Assembly (NCBI GenBank): GCA_964596775.1
Contig: CAZQVN010000005.1
Span: 1-64,000 of the forward strand
DNA length: 64,000 nt
Direction of reading: 5' to 3'
From: CAZQVN01 sp964596775
GTDB lineage: Bacteria; Eisenbacteria; RBG-16-71-46; JABDJR01; JAWXBZ01
The position numbers and the translations under genes are program-made. Each line of letters begins with the position of its first letter. Position 1 is the stretch's first letter. The notes beneath the pieces were generated by a model. The model was not told where the DNA came from, ran no database searches, and saw only the letters and a program-made list of their open reading frames with translations. Shown piece by piece: positions 62,657 through 64,000 of the stretch.

Positions 62657-63925
62657 ATGTTCAGGACCGTGCTTGGCGCCGCGATCGCGGCGATCATCGG
62701 GCTGGCCCCGCTCGAAGCGGCGGCAAAGACCACGACGGTGTCGTTCCTCGTCTTCGGCGACCCCGCGGAAAAGGAGGCCTACGAACTCCTGGTGGCCGAC
62801 TTCGAAAAGAATCACCCGCAGATCAAGATCGACCTCATCTACACGCCGAGCCAGACGGCCTACCTGCAGCGGCTCGCGGTGGACTTTGCCGCGGGAACGC
62901 CGGCGGACGTCTTTTTCCTCAACTACCGCCGCTACGCCTACTACGCGTCGCGGAACCAGATCGAGCCGCTGGACGCCTACGTGGCGAAGAGCTCGATCAT
63001 CGATCTCAAGGATTTCTATCCGGAGGCGGTGAAGCCGTTCTACTGGAAGGGGAAGCTCGTCGGTATCCCGCAGAACATCTCGAGCCTCGTCGTCTATTAC
63101 AACAAGACGCTGTTCGACAAGAGCAGGATTCCGTATCCGAAGGACGGCTGGACGTGGGACGAGTTCGTGGAAACCGCGAAGGCACTGACGCTCGACACGG
63201 ACGGCGACGGCCGGACGGACCAGTTCGGTCTCGGCACCGAGGCGCAGATCTTCCGGTCCGCGCCGTTCATCTGGATGAACGGCGGCGATCTCGTGGACAA
63301 CCCGGAGAACCCGACGAAACTGACGCTCGACACGCCGGCCTCGCGCGAGGCGCTGCAGTGGTTCGTGGATCTGCAGCAGAAGCACAAGGTGGTGCCGGAC
63401 CGCTTCGAGGAGCAGGCTGAACCGTCGATCAACCGCTTCCTGCGCGGCACCACGGCCATGTACTTCAACAGCCGCCGCGGCGTGCCGACCTATCGTGACG
63501 TGACCGCGTTCGACTGGGACGTGGCACCGCTGCCCACCGGAAAACAGCCGGCCGGCATCCTCCATGCCGACGCGTTCTTCATGGCGAAAGCCTGCAAGCA
63601 CAAGGCCGCGGCCTGGGCGTTCATCGAGTACGCGAACTCCGTCGAGGGGCAGATTCTCCTGGCCAAGACCGGGCGCACGGTGCCTTCCCGGAAGTCGGTG
63701 GCGGAATCGCCGGCCTACCTCGAGCCGGGCACGAAGCCCTCGCGGATGCGCGTGTTCCTCGACGTGATTCCGCACGTCCGCGCCGTGCCGATCATGGCGC
63801 CGTGGGTCAACATCGAGGTGCTGGTCGGGCAGGAACTGGAGCAGGCCTACCACGGGATGATCACGCTGGACACGGCGATCCAGCGGGCCACGGACACGAC
63901 GCGGGAGTTTTTTGTAAAGAAGTAG
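62657..63925 (+). CDS. Sugar ABC transporter substrate-binding protein, second importer
   Basis: 422 residues. Signal peptide (MFRTVLGAAIAAIIGLAPLEAAA) without lipobox Cys, followed by an extracellular solute-binding family 1 fold (TTTVSFLVFGDPAEKEAYELL, VGIPQNISSLVVYYNKTLFD, a calcium-like DTDGDGRTDQ loop). The start at 62657 is supported by GGAGG six bases upstream. Soluble periplasmic rather than lipid-anchored, unlike the first importer's protein. Third gene of its operon; the ligand is unknown. Confidence 0.93.
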   Translation: MFRTVLGAAIAAIIGLAPLEAAAKTTTVSFLVFGDPAEKEAYELLVADFEKNHPQIKIDLIYTPSQTAYLQRLAVDFAAGTPADVFFLNYRRYAYYASRNQIEPLDAYVAKSSIIDLKDFYPEAVKPFYWKGKLVGIPQNISSLVVYYNKTLFDKSRIPYPKDGWTWDEFVETAKALTLDTDGDGRTDQFGLGTEAQIFRSAPFIWMNGGDLVDNPENPTKLTLDTPASREALQWFVDLQQKHKVVPDRFEEQAEPSINRFLRGTTAMYFNSRRGVPTYRDVTAFDWDVAPLPTGKQPAGILHADAFFMAKACKHKAAAWAFIEYANSVEGQILLAKTGRTVPSRKSVAESPAYLEPGTKPSRMRVFLDVIPHVRAVPIMAPWVNIEVLVGQELEQAYHGMITLDTAIQRATDTTREFFVKK

Positions 63926-64000
63926 GGGAGGGGGCTCAGGCTCGCCAGAGTCGAAGTGGAGAGTGCCTGGCGATATGCTCAAAGTCTTCGTCCGGGCTCA
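63926..64000. other. Window end, nothing supported
   Basis: Only 75 bases follow the binding-protein stop. I see no terminator or coding start in them. Confidence 0.5.

Noticed and set aside
1..64000. CRISPR arrays, insertion sequences, phage genes, rRNA
   Set aside because: I looked for regularly spaced repeats, transposase or phage motifs and rRNA-like sequence and found none.

Overview
The window is about 64 kb of GC-rich (roughly two-thirds G+C by eye), densely coding bacterial DNA with three 100-N scaffold gaps. It looks like an uncultivated Gram-negative of the FCB group, possibly Candidatus Eisenbacteria or a neighbour. Pointers are: five proteins ending in type-A-like sorting domains with an 'NxPNPF' or 'PNP' motif, a PorV/PorQ-like barrel, a TonB-dependent receptor with a carboxypeptidase-D-like N-domain, ExbB/ExbD/ExbD/TonB, a PstS/TPR pair, and a family-B DNA polymerase II. 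The taxonomic call is inference; there is no rRNA or tRNA in the window.

Region 1 (1-19.4 kb) is mixed housekeeping: ispG (MEP isoprenoid pathway), a small outer-membrane barrel, a stand-alone RnfD-like membrane protein overlapping a DUF2330 protein, a Ser/Thr kinase-TPR protein with a small exported partner, a DUF2207 membrane protein, a secreted subtilase, DNA polymerase II, and a very large BNR/sortilin-like secreted protein. The last is artificially split by a scaffold gap: each of the three gaps is flanked by the same 55 bp on both sides, and removing gap plus one copy (155 nt) rejoins the reading frame.

Region 2 (19.8-51.7 kb) appears to be one glycan-utilisation regulon, which I infer targets beta-1,2-glucan (sophoro-oligosaccharides, possibly cyclic glucans). 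It comprises (a) a minus-strand operon pstS-like, TPR, exbB, exbD, exbD, tonB; (b) a plus-strand operon of a PF10091/GH144-type lipoprotein, a CUT1 sugar ABC importer without its ATPase, and a discoidin plus six-hairpin glycosidase; (c) a minus-strand operon GH94 phosphorylase, GH1 beta-glucosidase, SGNH esterase; (d) a LacI-family regulator followed by a CBM9-type secreted protein, a TonB-dependent receptor, a 1119-aa secreted protein, a PorV-like barrel, and a second PF10091 enzyme with a sorting tail. A GTAAACGTTTAC palindrome occurs twice only: between lacI and GH94, and just upstream of exbB. The proposed flow is surface binding and cleavage, TonB-driven uptake, periplasmic processing, ABC import, then cytoplasmic phosphorolysis and hydrolysis.

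Region 3 (51.8-64 kb) holds a heterodimeric ABC exporter with one degenerate ATP site, a tldE/tldD pair in which TldD carries a Tat-lipoprotein signal, a WecA/MraY-type transferase, a YceI-family periplasmic protein, and a second CUT1 sugar importer (two permeases then binding protein).

Two genes (the kinase and the first ABC exporter half) have no ATG/GTG/TTG upstream of conserved N-terminal sequence but do have a strong Shine-Dalgarno 5-6 nt before an ATC codon. No CRISPR array, insertion sequence, tRNA or rRNA was seen.
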